From contig NC_134509.1 of NCBI RefSeq assembly GCF_027942865.1, positions 11,868,017 through 11,932,016 of the forward strand: a stretch of DNA of 64,000 nucleotides, given 5' to 3'. Shown piece by piece: positions 20,011 to 52,435 of the stretch. The DNA comes from Odontesthes bonariensis. Lineage: Eukaryota; Chordata; Actinopteri; Atheriniformes; Atherinopsidae. A program made the translations under genes and the position numbers. Numbering within the stretch: position 1 is the stretch's first letter; each line of letters opens with the position of its first letter. The notes under the pieces were generated by a model. It was given only the letters and a program-made list of their open reading frames with translations. It made no database searches and was not told the DNA's origin.

Positions 20011-21054
20011 ACAATAAGTAAGATAGATAAACCAACGAAGAAAGTTCCAAGACCAGGCGGGAGTACGTCCTGCGCGCAGTGGAAAACAATGTAAACAAAA
20101 CAGTTCTGCGCTTCCAGTATGGCCGCCGCTCACGTAGTGACGTCACATGCCCGCAAAGGGCCATGTGGCTGCAGGTGGTGATGTTAGTGTTACCTCCAAC
20201 ACCGAAGCTTCGAAGCATGCTTCAAACTCGCTGGAGAAATTGTCTAAAAAAAAAAAGAAACCGTTTGAGCCCTTCTACTGTGCAAAAACTACTTTTCTTG
20301 AATAAAAACACGTGAAGTAACACAAGCACCCTCTTTATTACACCAAGCACACTCCCAAAGAAAATATGAAAGACAAACCAAAAATGTTCACATTGTTTTT
20401 AAATTATTGTGTTATATACAGAAGAGATGTATCATTTGCTTCATTTGGTGCAACAATCGCTACTGCCAGTAGATGTAACCCAAGGGAATTGAATGAAGCT
20501 TCGGGTAGTGAACCACTTTATGACACAATGGTTCAAAATTATTCAATTGCCATCACCAGCTGCAGGTTTTCGTCCCAAACAGGCTTTGACTCAGATAATC
20601 AGCTGATCTCAGTCTGCAGATAGTTGATTGGTCAAACTGTGTGCTTATATATAAATAATTATCTATCTAATATATATTATTATAAATGTTTTATATTTAT
20701 ATATATATATATATATATAGTTATAATTGATTCCTTATTTTAGGCAACTCGGGGCTGCTTGCTGTTTTTGAATGTGCTGCATGGTCTCCGCCACCAGATG
20801 GCGCCCGCAAAGGAGTCGTTGAGCTCCGCCCCCTCAAGGTTGATCTCCGCCCCGATCTGCAGTCAGGGGTACTTGGGTTTCAACAGGTGAGCGTTAATTG
20901 GCTGCGTGAGCACGCTATTTGAGCGCCAGCTCTTCAATGAGTCGGAGTTTTGGCTGGCCAGTAGATTGTTTCGAACCTTTTCTTAAGCAGGTAAAGTGTT
21001 TTAAAAGAAGCTGAAGCCACCTGTTCTCTCACTGAACCTCAAACTGTGCACAAC
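20011..21054. other. intergenic and perilipin 5' region
   Basis: Outward of the THAP start is GC-richer DNA, then an AT-dinucleotide microsatellite (about 20645-20720). The last ~120 bp before the start codon form the likely 5'UTR and core promoter of the perilipin gene. No clear TATA box near 20930. Confidence 0.4.
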
Positions 21055-22984
21055 ATGCCGACGAACAACAACCTGGTGAGTATAGGCTGCAAAGAGCAGA
21101 AATAACCCCTTAAATTGTAGCTAATATACGTCTTCTGAGCCCTATTGTTTGACACCCGAATTGGAAAGAAATGTCCAGGTGAATTTCCTTTTTTTTTGCT
21201 CTGTCTCTTCTGTTCTTTTAGAAAGTACCTAGTGCAGTTGCCAGGCTGGCCCAGCTGCCTATGGTACTGTCAGCTCGTGCCACACTATCGGTGCTGTACA
21301 GGGACACAAAAAGCATCAATCCCAACCTGAACTCCATGTGTGACGCTCTGGAGAGCAGGGTGGTCGCTTTCAGCGCCGCCGCCTGTACCACAGTTTCACC
21401 TGTCATTGTCAAGTTCGAGCCTCAAAGTAAGTGGATGGCGTTACAGGCATTAATTGCACTTTTAAAAGCCTTGTTTGCTGAAGGGGAAAAGAGATGGTGA
21501 AAACCCTGCACCAAGTACACAACTTTAGCTCTAAGCAATTATAAATGCACAGCTCGTTGAACAAGGCTGCTTGTTTGATGGATTGGTGTGTCTTCATAGT
21601 TTCCATTGCAAATAACGTTGCATGCAAAAGTCTCGACTGGTTGGCGATTTCATTCCCTGTGCTTCTGTCACCCACGGACCAGGTAGTTTTAACTTTCCTC
21701 CTTCAAAACATGCTAATCTCCACATTTATTTATTCTTAAATTCCTCTGAAAGAGTAAACAAAGGGATGCTTATCAATGTGCTTCTGACTTCGTCGTAAAG
21801 GTTGTGGCTACTGCCAAGAACAAAATGCAGGAGATTCATGATGTGGTGAGCATTACAGCCAAAGGAACAGTGGACTGTGTGCAGTACGCCGTCAGACAGG
21901 TGATGAGCGGGATCCTTCAGGCTGACGATGGAGCGAGCAAGTCTCTGGTGGAGAGAGTGGTCAGTTTTGCCAGTGTGGGGCTGGACTCTGCGCTGAGTTT
22001 GTCTGAGGCTCTGGTGGATCAGGTGCTGCCCCCCTCTGACAAAGATAAAGGTACATGGCACACATCAAGTCTGTGTTGTGAAACGATGCAGATTCTTACT
22101 GAAAGCCTGCGCTTTTCTTTTTCTGTCCCTAGAAGACGAGGCCCACTTGGTTGAGGGTTTTGAGGGTGCCACTCACAAGGGACGGTACCCTGAGCGAATG
22201 CTTTCACTCACTACTAAACTGTTTAAGAGGACCTACCAATCAGCTGGGTCCAAGATCCAGACTGTTCAGGTGTGCTATGAGTACAGTTCCAATCCCTACA
22301 TGTGGAGGGATGGGTGTTTTTGTCATGTCGTGAGCATTGGTCAGTTATAAAGTGACATCCTCTCTAATTCATGACATTGAACTGTGATGGCCACTATTAA
22401 AATAAATAAATCATTGAAACTCCAAAATATGCTTTTTTTTTTTTTTTTAAATTAAAAAAAGTTTGTCCTAGTAGAGGAATAATATATAGTGTACAATAAA
22501 GCTGTTAACTTGAGACTATTATGACCTGTACATGGCCACTGGAATGTGTCAATGTGACTAAAACCACTGCATTATTCATTTTCCAAACCTCTCTCTCCTA
22601 AAATGAACTACTTCCCCTTTTGGCTGACACATTTTATACTGATCTCAACAGGTCATGGAGAGTGTATCCAGGTCCACTACTCTGGTGCAGAACCTTCGGA
22701 GCAGCTGGGTGGGCCTGATCTGCAGCCTCCAAGAACTGCCTCAATACCTGCAGTATCGGGCTGTGTCTGTGTTTTTCTTCATCGCTCAGATGTACAACGT
22801 GAGCAGTCTACCATCCCACAAGGTGCAGGCTAAAAACGGAAAGCGCCCCGGAAACGCCACCGACACTTCGTCAACTTGCATGGTGCTGGCTCGCCCACAA
22901 ACTACACCTGCTTTCAGAATGAGGCCCACCAGGACATTTGTGTTCGACAGCAGCTGTAATGTTAAGGGCTGTGTGCGCCGTTGA
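21055..22984 (+). CDS. perilipin family lipid-droplet protein (PLIN2/PLIN6 type)
   Basis: Coats lipid droplets in the cytosol and limits lipase access (family knowledge). Exons: 21055-21075, 21222-21426, 21600-21682, 21801-22050, 22133-22269, 22652-22984, all GT-AG with matching phases, about 341 residues. The N-terminal PAT region runs over exons 2-3: VARLAQLPMVLSARATLSVL, KSINPNLNSMCDALESRVV, then ISIANNVACKSLDWL, which aligns with the ISVANTYACKGLDRI stretch of PLIN2. The central 11-mer amphipathic region is short. The last exon keeps part of the four-helix region (SRSTTLVQNLRSSWVGLICS, LQELPQYLQY) and then has a Thr/Pro-rich, Cys- and Arg-rich tail in place of the normal bundle end. A polyadenylation signal AATAAAATAA lies near 23043. 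Its place beside rps6 fits the PLIN2 block, but the divergence suggests teleost plin6 or a lineage duplicate. Confidence 0.85.
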
Positions 22985-23040
22985 ATTGGGCTGCTGTAAC
23001 TGCTTGCTCTAAATGTGAAAATGCTGGTCTGATTGTTTAT

Positions 23041-23055
23041 GAAAATAAAATAACG
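23041..23055 (+). terminator. polyadenylation signal of the perilipin gene
   Basis: AATAAAATAA lies about 60 bp after the stop codon and is followed by GT/T-rich DNA, as expected for a cleavage site. Confidence 0.7.
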
Positions 23056-23423
23056 TCTTAAAGAGTGCATGACTTTACTGTCTTTGTGACAGTTGCTACA
23101 TGCCCAGGTTGCCACAGATGAGAAAAGGGACGATGCTGAAACAAGAGGCCGTTGATCCTAATTGGACATTTTACTTGGTTTAGTTGTGTAGCTGGTCACC
23201 ATGAAGCGACCATCCAGGGAGGACAAACTGAACTTAATTGCACAAATTCAACTTCATAATCTTTTCATGAAGTGATTTGATGATCCAAAGCATGTTGCAA
23301 AACTTTAAAGGTCTAAAAATACTTTGGATTTAGAATATATTCTGAATTTCTGTAGAGGACTACAGTGCATCTTATCAGTAGTGCTCATTTTCCTTGCAAA
23401 CTAATCCCATCTACAGCCTAATT
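23056..23423. other. intergenic, nothing recognised
   Basis: Lies between the perilipin 3' end and the hAT element. No ORF or repeat signature recognised. Confidence 0.5.
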
Positions 23424-24431
23424 CAGTGGTTCCCAAACTTTGTGCCCAAGGCACACCGAAGGACAAGTGAAAATCTCAAGGCACACCTATTGTGCAAAAT
23501 AAAATGTGACAACTATATTACTCAATATTTAAAAAATAAATTTGAAACTTTATCAAATTAGGCTTCATCAAAGCAGCAAAAGTCATTTAAACCAGACAGA
23601 TTACAAATGGGGCAAAGGAAACTCAGCAGAAATTCAGCACAGAACTGTCAATGCAAGGAAGCTGCATTGTCCATGGTCCTAAACTACAAATTATCAATCC
23701 ATTTCAGCAAGGAAACATGTGCTATTGTAAATATTTGTGCCTACTTACAAATTAGTGAGATACATGTGCCCGTCAGGGCGCAGATTTCTTTAATGCTCGG
23801 TGGCACTGAGCAGAGGGCCACTCGCAAGTCCTGTTCAACAGAGAGCCGCGACCTCCTGTTCTTCATGTGAACCAGAGCAGAGAACGCCAACTCACACAGG
23901 CAGGTAGTGGGGAAAGGAAGAAGTTGCTCAATCGTGTGGTGGGAGATGCTTAGGTACTACGATGCAGAATAATTAGCTACCTAGCAGTTAAGTTAGCATG
24001 AGGATTGCTGACATCCCCGGTCCAACTGAAGCCATAAGACAGGTAACTTTCATGATACTGTCAGCTGAGTTTTTCCTCTTTTCTTTCGGTGATGGGTTGT
24101 CGGCAGTTTCTGCACTGGTGGTTGGTGGTTTGCTCCACACCAGAAAGCGCTCCATTTTCCCCTTTCTCTGTTTTCATGTTATCCTTCAGCCTTTGATGTG
24201 TCACTGTCTCATAATTCCCACCTGCGCAACTGCGTTAACAGCGAAATATGGGTTCTCTGAGGATTTTTTTTTAAATTATTGTTTTTAGGTATAGAGTTTG
24301 CCTCTGTATTATGAAATGAGTGCATACAAAGTACTGATATAGTAAATTAAAAATTTTTTTTGTGTAGTTGTATGTTACAAGAATAACGTATGGTTGTCAC
24401 AAAATCCCACGGCACAGTTTGGGAACCACTG
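23424..24431 (-). mobile_element. hAT transposon remnant with near 8-bp target duplication
   Basis: The ends CAGTGGTTCCCAAACT and AGTTTGGGAACCACTG are perfect 16-bp inverted repeats. The flanks GCCTAATT and GCCTTGTT match at 6 of 8 positions, as expected for an old hAT insertion. Minus-strand translation near 23900-23760 gives LCELAFSALVHMKNRRSRL, then VEQDLRVAL, the C-terminal hAT dimerisation motif. The rest of the transposase is lost. Confidence 0.85.
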
Positions 24432-24613
24432 GCCTTGTTTATACCCTGGAGCTCCTTTCAGATTTCCTGGCTCTGAAGCAGCACTGCAGTATGTCAGAAT
24501 GGACTGTCCCACCTTTGCCTATCCTGGCATGACAATATCATCAAAGCATCGCACACACTGAGAAAATACCAATTACAGTTTTTCAGCAAAACATTTTATT
24601 TGACTTTTGGGTT
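24432..24613 (-). terminator. rps6: rps6 3'UTR and polyadenylation signal
   Basis: AATAAA on the minus strand (TTTATT at 24596-24601) lies 13 bp after the stop codon, giving the short 3'UTR usual for ribosomal protein mRNAs. Confidence 0.75.
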
Positions 24614-29578
<4,965 letters not shown>

Positions 29579-29630
29579 TTTGCCAAACCGACCCAACGAC
29601 GGTCCGCTACGGGAAAGAGACCGGATATCC
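29579..29630 (-). promoter_or_regulatory. rps6: rps6 5'UTR with likely 5'TOP start
   Basis: On the minus strand a pyrimidine run CTCTTTCCC lies about 35-40 bp before the start codon. It fits the terminal oligopyrimidine tract that begins ribosomal protein mRNAs and links them to mTOR control. The exact start site is inferred. Confidence 0.6.
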
Positions 29631-31375
29631 GCTTCGTGGTCTCACATAGAGCTAAACTTTTCTCGCGATATCTTATCTTTTGAAGAAAATGCTGATTTAA
29701 AGGTTGAAGGCTTATTTGGAATCAAATACAAAACTGCCGTCCTTAATAGGTTACGTACAATTAAGTACTTGTCAGATCGTAGGGGGACTTTTTGGAGTTT
29801 TTGAAAGTTCAGAGGTCGGTGATGTTGTGCACGTGCTTCCCGTGAAGCAATTTATGTTAGAAATGACCTCAAGGACTTCTTCCAAACATCAGGAGGACTT
29901 GTCCCCTGGCAGGAAACTGTCATCCACAGAGATTTTTTGCACTGATCCACACCATCACGTGCTTTTTGTAATAACAACTTTTGTTTTTATTAATTTTATA
30001 AAGAGATATGTCAATATGTGATAGTAGTGATGATTTGGAGCAAAAGCAGTATAAGTGAAAAACTGAATCTTTCTGAGGATGATAGGCAGAGGGTTTTGGT
30101 GTAATTCATCCAGTTCTTGAATAAAGGCCACTTAACCAAAATGCTTCTTTCACTCTAACTAAGTAACTAACTGGTGGAGTGTTTCAGGTTTATATGGTGG
30201 AGCTGTGAGCCACTGATTCATCAGCCCATTCTGTGGGCTGTTTATGGCATTATCATCTGTGAGTTGTTTACCAATATGTAGATCACAAGATTCAAGTGAG
30301 ATCGCCTAGGGAGGAGAGTCAGGGCTGCATTCAACACAGTTGTATGCACAGTTGAGTGGAGCTACAGCTGCAGCGGGACTGAGCCATTTAATTGGACCAC
30401 TGAAAAATGCCCAATGTTGCAACACAAAGGACTGTGAGAGAAAGATGTTTCATTTTATTTATTTATTTTTTAAAGTTCCTTCCAGAAACTTTAGAAGAAA
30501 TTTGCATTTTATAAGTGATTCAAGAAATCCAGAGGAATATCAGTGCTTAAGGTACGTGATCTTCTTTTTTCACTTTGATCTTTTAGCATTTTCCAGAGAG
30601 TCACATTTTCTCTGATTTGGGGTTGTACTTATTCTTAACTTTTTTTCATACAAGATCATAAAGTAGATAGAAAAAAGTACTGCCTATGACACTGTATAGA
30701 CTAAGAAGTGCTGCATGAGTGTGTGTGAATGGTTGAATGTGTTTTTTGTGTTCACGTGCTTCTAGGGTTCGAGGGGTCAACAAGACCAGGAAAGCACGAT
30801 ATAAAATGCAGCCCATAAAATATTACATATATGAAATATTAAAAAAAATAACGGATGCAAAGCTTAAAACTCCCACACAAGCTCTTCAAAAGAATTCAAA
30901 CAAGGATAAACATTCATTTAACTCATGAATTATGTTCATCAACTTATGGATTGTAGTCACTTGTCGTTATAAATATTAACGACATCAACATAATGAGGGG
31001 ACTGTTGAATGGGATCCTGCGTCAGCCAGAGGGTGCCAGAGAGACAGCAAGACGTTGAGATGATTATCTTTCCAAGCGAGCAGAGAGCAAATCTTCTTTT
31101 GAGATACACATCACCCACAATTCCTATTGCTTACGTAATGCGAAAGCCATGTGTAACATGTTCTTATGCACTGTATCACGCCGTACACGCATAATCCAAT
31201 CGTCTATTACAACCACATCGGTGACTACTTTGGGATAGAAATACCGAGATACTGATCATTTCCTTTAGTCATCTCGAAAATACACATTTTGACGTTGTGC
31301 ATTCAACGTGAATTGAGAAAAACATAATCACAGTTAATTAGGAAAAGCTTGCTGAGAATGGAATGGTAAGTAAGA
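29631..31375. other. intergenic between rps6 and an RTE fragment
   Basis: No conserved exon seen. Small ORFs here show no known domain. Confidence 0.45.
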
Positions 31376-32340
31376 CTGTACTTGTACAGCACTTTTCTAG
31401 TCAATCTGAGCACTCAAAGCGCTTTCACAGTTCACACTAAATGTCACATTCACCCATCCATTGTTCTCCTGGGGGATTTCAGTGCCTATGTGGGCAATGA
31501 TGGAGTGACCTGGAGAGGTGTGTCTGGGCGGAACGGCCTCCCTGATCTGAACCCAAGCGATGTTTTGCTTTTGGACTTCAGTGGTGGTCATGAGTTTTCT
31601 ATTACAAACACCATGTTCGAGCATAAGGTGGTTCATAAGTGTATCTGGTAACCAGGCCACCTTAGGCCAAAGGTTGATGATCGACTTTGTAGTTGTAACA
31701 TCAGACCTGCCACTGTATGTCTTGAATGTCAGGCGAAGAGAGGGGCAGAGCTGTCAACTGATCACCTCCTGGTGGTTAGTTGGATCGGTTGGTGGGGCAG
31801 ACTGCTGGACATATCTGGAAGGCCTAAACAGGTTGTCAGGATGTATTAGAAATGTCTGACAGAGGCCCTATCCGTGAGATCTTCAACTCACACCCCCAGG
31901 AGAATTAAAAGTAGTAACTGAAGGATCCGCTTGTGTCAACCAGAGGGAAGTCATCAAGGTGAAGACGGAGGCGTAGTCGAGGAGAGGAAAGCATCTGGCT
32001 TGGGACCCTCAGGGTCGCATCTCTGTTTTTTGCAGATGTGATTCTGTTGGCTTCTTCAAGCTATGACCTTCAGCACGTAATGAAGAGGTTTGCAGCTGAG
32101 TCTGGAGTGGCTGGGATGAAAGTCAGCTCTTTCAAATCTTAGGCCACGGTTCTCAACCACAAAAAGGTGGAATGTTTCCTCTCGGTCAGGGATGACTCCC
32201 TGCCTCAGGAAGGGGCGTTTATGTATCTCAGGATCTTGTTTATAAGATTTGTCTTGTGGTTCAGGGACCTGGTTTAGATGCCTGCTGTTACCTTCCTTTG
32301 GAAGTTTTTTAGGCATGCCCAACTGGATCTTCACATTGCT
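31376..32340 (+). mobile_element. RTE-like LINE fragment, internally deleted
   Basis: 31375-31440 carries the dispersed fish tail CAGCACTTTTCTAGTC and CTCAAAGCGCTTTCAC. Then the endonuclease region: [48 protein letters not shown], later a frame with MIDFVVVTSDLPLYVL. After a deletion the RT palm piece near 32025-32120 (FADVILLASSSYDLQHVM, KRFAAESGVAGMKVS). Several stops and shifts, dead copy. Confidence 0.75.
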
Positions 32341-33349
32341 AGCTATCTAAAACTGTCTCTTGGGCTAACAGAAAGAAAAGCAAGAACTAGGGTTACAACT
32401 AACCATCATTTTATGTTGATAAATCAGGTGATGATTCAATAGAGGCATGAAAAATAAAAGTAGGCTATCTAATATTTTTTGATGACAACAGCAAATACGT
32501 TGCATCTTTGCTAAGAAAAAAAATGACTGCAACAATTGGAATTTCTTCCAATCGTTTAATCAAATCAATTAATTATTCGGTGCATATGTAACTTTAACAT
32601 GATAACTAAGAAAATAAGCCATAATCATCACCAATATTTTCATTTGAGTCAAATAAATCATTTACTTGTGACCACAAATTAATCTTGTAGACTATGTGCA
32701 GTGTCGCAGACACTTATGTGAGGGTGTGTTCAGTAAAAACTGAAATATTTCTCTTCATTAAAGTGTCATTCACTGAAACATTCAAACAAAGTTCAAATTC
32801 ATTCTAAATAAGGCGAGCAATTGCAGCTACCATCTGACAGGAGCAGCATAAAAGGTGAGTGCGAAACTCCAGGAATACACAGAAGGGGAAGTTGAACATA
32901 GAGTAAACTCTTATGCATTTGAAGTTTTAAAATCATGGTAAACCCTCAGTTATCGTCCTTTGTTGTATGAACATGATGAAAGAAAAGAAACGTACTTCCT
33001 GGAATTGACTTACGTCACAGCGAAGACGGAAGCCGAGTGGAGTGACTCCTCTCGCAGCGCGTGGATACTCTTTGACTCCTGAGCGAACAGCTGTCAGAGG
33101 ACGACGCAGAGCGTCATGACTGGCTGGAGGCTTTGTGGAAGGAAGGATACCCTGAAAATGCTGCACGGCGGCGATTACTTTAAACAAGTCGGGTGGACGA
33201 TACGTGTCAGTATTCAGAACTTAGAGTCTAGCGTGTAGCCAACTGGCCAACGTATAGCGACTTTCATCGCTTATCGCCATTATTTAATCTCCCTTCGCCG
33301 GAGGAGTGCTGTCCGCCTGCACTGTCCATCAGACAGAACTAGTCCAGGC
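32341..33349. promoter_or_regulatory. acer2: acer2 upstream region and 5'UTR
   Basis: AT-rich to about 32950, then GC-richer. A CRE-like TTACGTCA lies at about 33011, followed by GC-rich, pyrimidine-rich DNA to the start codon. No TATA box evident. The transcription start is not determined. Confidence 0.4.
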
Positions 33350-48011
<14,662 letters not shown>

Positions 48012-50185
48012 AGAGGCCCGAGTCTACTGTTCTGCAGCTTTGCCACCAGCAAGATAAAGAGACGGGTCCGTGAGTCGTGTTGCCCTCAAGCCCACAACCT
48101 AAATAGCCTTAGGTTTTTTTTTTTATTTTTATTTTTTTATCTGACATTAGCATGAATGTGATTTTTGGCCAAATGCAAGGATTGACCTTTTCCTGAACGG
48201 GTTTGGTTTTCGAATCGCGACATAGCAGTATTTTATGAAACTCTTGGGGTCACAAATGTGACACAAAGATCATTAGCAAAAAAACTATATCAAAGCTGAG
48301 AAACCTCTACAGTGTTCCACACTTATGCTCAGGCTCCGCACGAGACATCATGTCATCTCTTGAGAGTGAAAGTCTTACACTTTACACAAATGAGACTTCT
48401 TCATAGAGAGAATTTCATACACTTCACGATAGTAGGAACACCTCCACATTTTAAAGCATTATGTTGCCTTTTCAGCCGTTAATATAACATGTCATAGGTG
48501 AAGTCTGGCCATTTAAAACCATGTTGGAGGACAATAAAGCACTGGATGAATCAAATGTGACTAATGCAAACTGCACAGCTCAGCCAACTGTATAACAGTT
48601 AGAAGCTGGCTCATGAGATGTTAAGGTTCAAGAAGCTAATTCACAAATAGCTTTAGGCTGTTGTATTCCTGCTGCCCCCTGTGCTGATATTCTTCGAAAC
48701 GTGTCAGAAACAAAGTGGGCTTGATTTCCATTTCAGATCTGTTATGCTTTACTTTCAGCATGCTACTGTTATTGTTCAGAATAATTTAAGGAAAACTTGT
48801 TTAATCTATTCCTGTGCACATTTGTTAACTTGCAAAGCAATGCAGTCATTTTCATACGAAAATAATCATATTGATATATTCCTGAATGACTTGGCACTTT
48901 TCACAGTGACCACAACTCAGAGTAGTAAATTAGAAACAAAAAAAGTAATTAAATAGATATCAGAACTTGATAAGTAGACATTTAGTTGAAATGTAGCCTG
49001 TTAATTTTCCTTAGCTTATCTTTTAAAGCTCAGCGTTTGTTCGTTTTTTAATCCAAACATCTCAGCTTGTTAATTGCTCTTAAGGGTATGATTAAGTATT
49101 TAAAATGGTGCAAAAAGCTTCAACCAAACCAGATAATGTATTAGAAGTAGGTTGATTTTGTCCATAAGTTTGTGTTATTTTCTTTTGCTTTGCTTTCTTT
49201 TTTAAAATTGCTCTCAAAGTTGGAGAGCTGATAATAGCAGGTGGAATAGTGGTGCAAATGAGGTTTCATTTTCTCTGATCTAAAACTAAACCTAACTCTG
49301 AGGTATTTATTGCACAAAACAAACAAACAAAAAAAGAGAATAGACAATGTCCATCCATCCATGGATCTCTTACACATAGACAATGTGTATGTGTAAAAAT
49401 AAAATAAAAGCAATCCATTCTGGACGTAGCAAAGAGAGGAGTCTTTAAAGCTGTTTTTTAACTTTAACCCTTTATCGGACATGTTGAGAACAGCCTCGGG
49501 CTGTTATTTCAATCCAGTCCTCCCGCAGAGGCTCCAGGGAAGTCAAGCTGCGAAAATACGTTGTGCAACTGTGACGGGTCAAATGAAGGATCCCGATTTA
49601 CAAAGAAAACAACTGTTTTGCAGCAAGACTGAAGCAATATTTTCTCAACACGGAAGTATTTTTGTTGGGTCGAAAACTGTTTCTATTTTTTTTGTAAGGG
49701 AGGTGCAGCCAAAAATGATGGGTTGGACGATTCTGATAACAGATTGATGCCACCGTTTGTACTGCCAAACTTTTTTTTATATGCACGTTCAGGGGGAACT
49801 TTGTGAAGCATCAACAATGTGAAGAAATCCAGAGAAACTTGCAGTTTGCTGCAAGACAGAAATAAACAAATATTGATGGCTTGAGAAGTCAGTCAGTGAA
49901 TCAAGCATCAAATGATGGACAAAGTGTGAACAGAGCCGCCTGTTAAATGAAAATGTGATGTTAAACCATAGACATAAGGTATGATTACGAGTTAAGTCTT
50001 TTTATTGACTTATATATATATGTGTGTGTGTATTTAAATCTTAAGAGTTTCTCCACCTGCATTGACAATACGGATAAATTGCACAGAAATATTTATTTTC
50101 ATAAATTATCCTGTTTTGTTAACAAATATTTGTAACAGATGATAATTTTGGTATTTTATTTTACATAATAAATAAAGCCAATATT
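48012..50185 (+). other. acer2: acer2 3'UTR (inferred)
   Basis: No ORF with known similarity. Overlapping polyadenylation signals AATAAATAAA at about 50166-50175 give a plausible end, making a 3'UTR of about 2.2 kb. Earlier signals are possible, so the length is inferred. Confidence 0.5.
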
Positions 50186-52435
50186 GAACATTGACAACAG
50201 CGGCTTCAGATGGTGTGTCTCTTGCAGTAATTCAGTCATCGAAGAATCTTTTTTTTTTTTTTTTTACCATTAATCGTCTTCTGCAAGTTTGTACTGGCTC
50301 AGAAAGATGCAGGTAGCAGAAGCTACCACCAGGGGGCAGAGTGCCACCAGTTAGTGATTGAATTCACGTAGAACCACCACTGTCATCCACAGCAGATTGA
50401 CTTAGTCTAAGATTCTATTTAGAAAAAAGGGGGGGATTGCAATGAATTTATTTTAAAAATGATTACATGCTTTTTTTTTAAACGCATGCATGGTGTTCCT
50501 TCGAAGGGAACACACTGACCTCGTATCCACCCTACAAACACACGAATCACACCCACTGCAGTTAGTCATAAACATTTGAAAGGGTGAAATGTTCTTGTTT
50601 TGTTTTTTTGTCTTTTTTTTCAGAAAGAGCACATCAAGGATACATCTCTCTGAAGATGTTTTTTTTTCTTGTTGAGCTGGATTTATGTTGATGAGAAAAC
50701 CAGATCTGCACTTTTGTTGTTCAACATAATGCACACCATGACTGTACAGGTAACCATTAACTGCTGGCAACCCTGCTGCCAGTTTACTGTAAATATAGAA
50801 GACGGTCTTTTACAGTGTGAAGCGTTAAATCGCTCCCTGTTATTTCTTCGTAGAAGGTTTAAGCATCCATTCATAGGTGAACTAAGGAGAAAATGGGAAT
50901 GGTGGGGGGAATCCTCAAAGAAGGACATAATGTGTAAAGCTCGGGTACAGTTCTGGATAATAAAACCTCTTTCCAGAAGAATACACTCGCCACTCTTGGA
51001 GGATATGTAATTCAGGAAGAATGAAAGAAAACGGAGGGAAAAAAAATCAGATATGACACAAAACTATCTTATTTAACAGCTGAACAGCCTTAACTTTGTA
51101 TGACATTCCTCAAAAAGAAAGAGAAAAAATAAGCTTGTTTTCTCAATTAGACCTACTACAACAGCAGGGGGAACAATTTTTGGAATTTAAAACAAACAGC
51201 TGCGTAAGTCTAGATATGCGAATGCATGTGCACTTAAAAGACCATGCTCGCAGAGCTTAAAAAGCTGTTACATGTGGCGGATTTGACAGGAAACACTGGC
51301 CCAATAAAACATCTGTCTGCTGTCAGATGTTGCAGTGGAGACGATTATGAAACTGTGGCAAAAGGTGTTGGTTGTTCCAACTCAACTGTGTTTCAAATTT
51401 GTTTGCAAGTACAAACAAAGTGGGAGGGCTGTGAAAGGGAAACGTATCACTTCAGAAGTCTCAGACTTTAAAACTCAGAGAGGTTTTCCCAAAAAATAGA
51501 AACTGTACAGATTTGTTTTAAAACAAGACGATACAGATATCATCTCGGGATGATGATAGGTGTTGCCACAGAGCAAAGAGAATTAAAGCCTATCTTCGAG
51601 GAAGATATATGAACTCAATAGCATATCAATAGCAAACAGTCCGGATCTCAGTCTGACTTTTAGTTTATGCCAAGGCTCTGTGCTGCAAAGCTGATCTGTT
51701 TACTGAGACTCAGAACCCGACTGATAAACAATATCTTTGTTCCCCAAAAGGAATTAAAGCTGCCTTAGGCAGGGGAAGTTCAAATAAGTTGGAAATTGTG
51801 ATTATTTTTGTTTGTTTGTTTTGTTCATGTTTTTTACATTTCTTCCCCTACTTTATCAAAAGAAAAAAATGCCATTCATTATATATTTTAAAAAAGTATA
51901 TTTTTGAGAAATGTTTCACAAAGCCATAATGTCCAGCTGTTAAATAAAACAGTTTAGTGTCAGTTTGTCAGTCCCACAAATGATTATCATCATCATTATG
52001 TTTCTAATTTGTTCATGTACAAACCAAAGCTGCCAAAGTTTTCATGTCATGCACCCATGTCGTCTGATGTGATATTTAAACATTTAAAGCTAAATATTCC
52101 AATTAAAGATCAACCAATTAAAACATGGTGAAATGACACAGTGGGGTTTGCAGCTCTGCTTATTATCACAACACATCATCATCATTTGTGACCCTGATGG
52201 GTTATGATGACTCTAGAAAGAATGAATAGTTTATTGCAGTTTCTTCATAATGTGTGTTGTTCGTATAAATCATCATGTTTTGAGATCAAATCAATGAAAC
52301 CAGTCCAGGTCTCCGTAATCTCGTGGGTGCAGTTAGGTTTGATTCAGTTCCGCCATCAGTTGTTTGATGGTTAAATAACACGCCTGTTCTGCGTGATTAA
52401 ACAGCAATTGTTTAGTTTTATTTCCATTTGGGAGC
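50186..52435. other. intergenic between acer2 and tspan5
   Basis: Contains a possible Tc1-like helix-turn-helix fossil (51244-51470; see separate entry), poly(T) runs, and otherwise unremarkable AT-rich DNA. Confidence 0.4.
51244..51475 (+). mobile_element. possible Tc1-like transposase N-terminal fossil
   Basis: Translation LSAVRCCSGDDYETVAKGVG and CSNSTVFQICLQVQTKW resembles the first helix-turn-helix of Tc1 transposases (x-TIAKxLGVSxSTVxxI). Weak and short. Confidence 0.3.

Noticed and set aside
21726-22061. Minus-strand ORF of 111 codons
   Set aside because: Antisense shadow of a perilipin exon.
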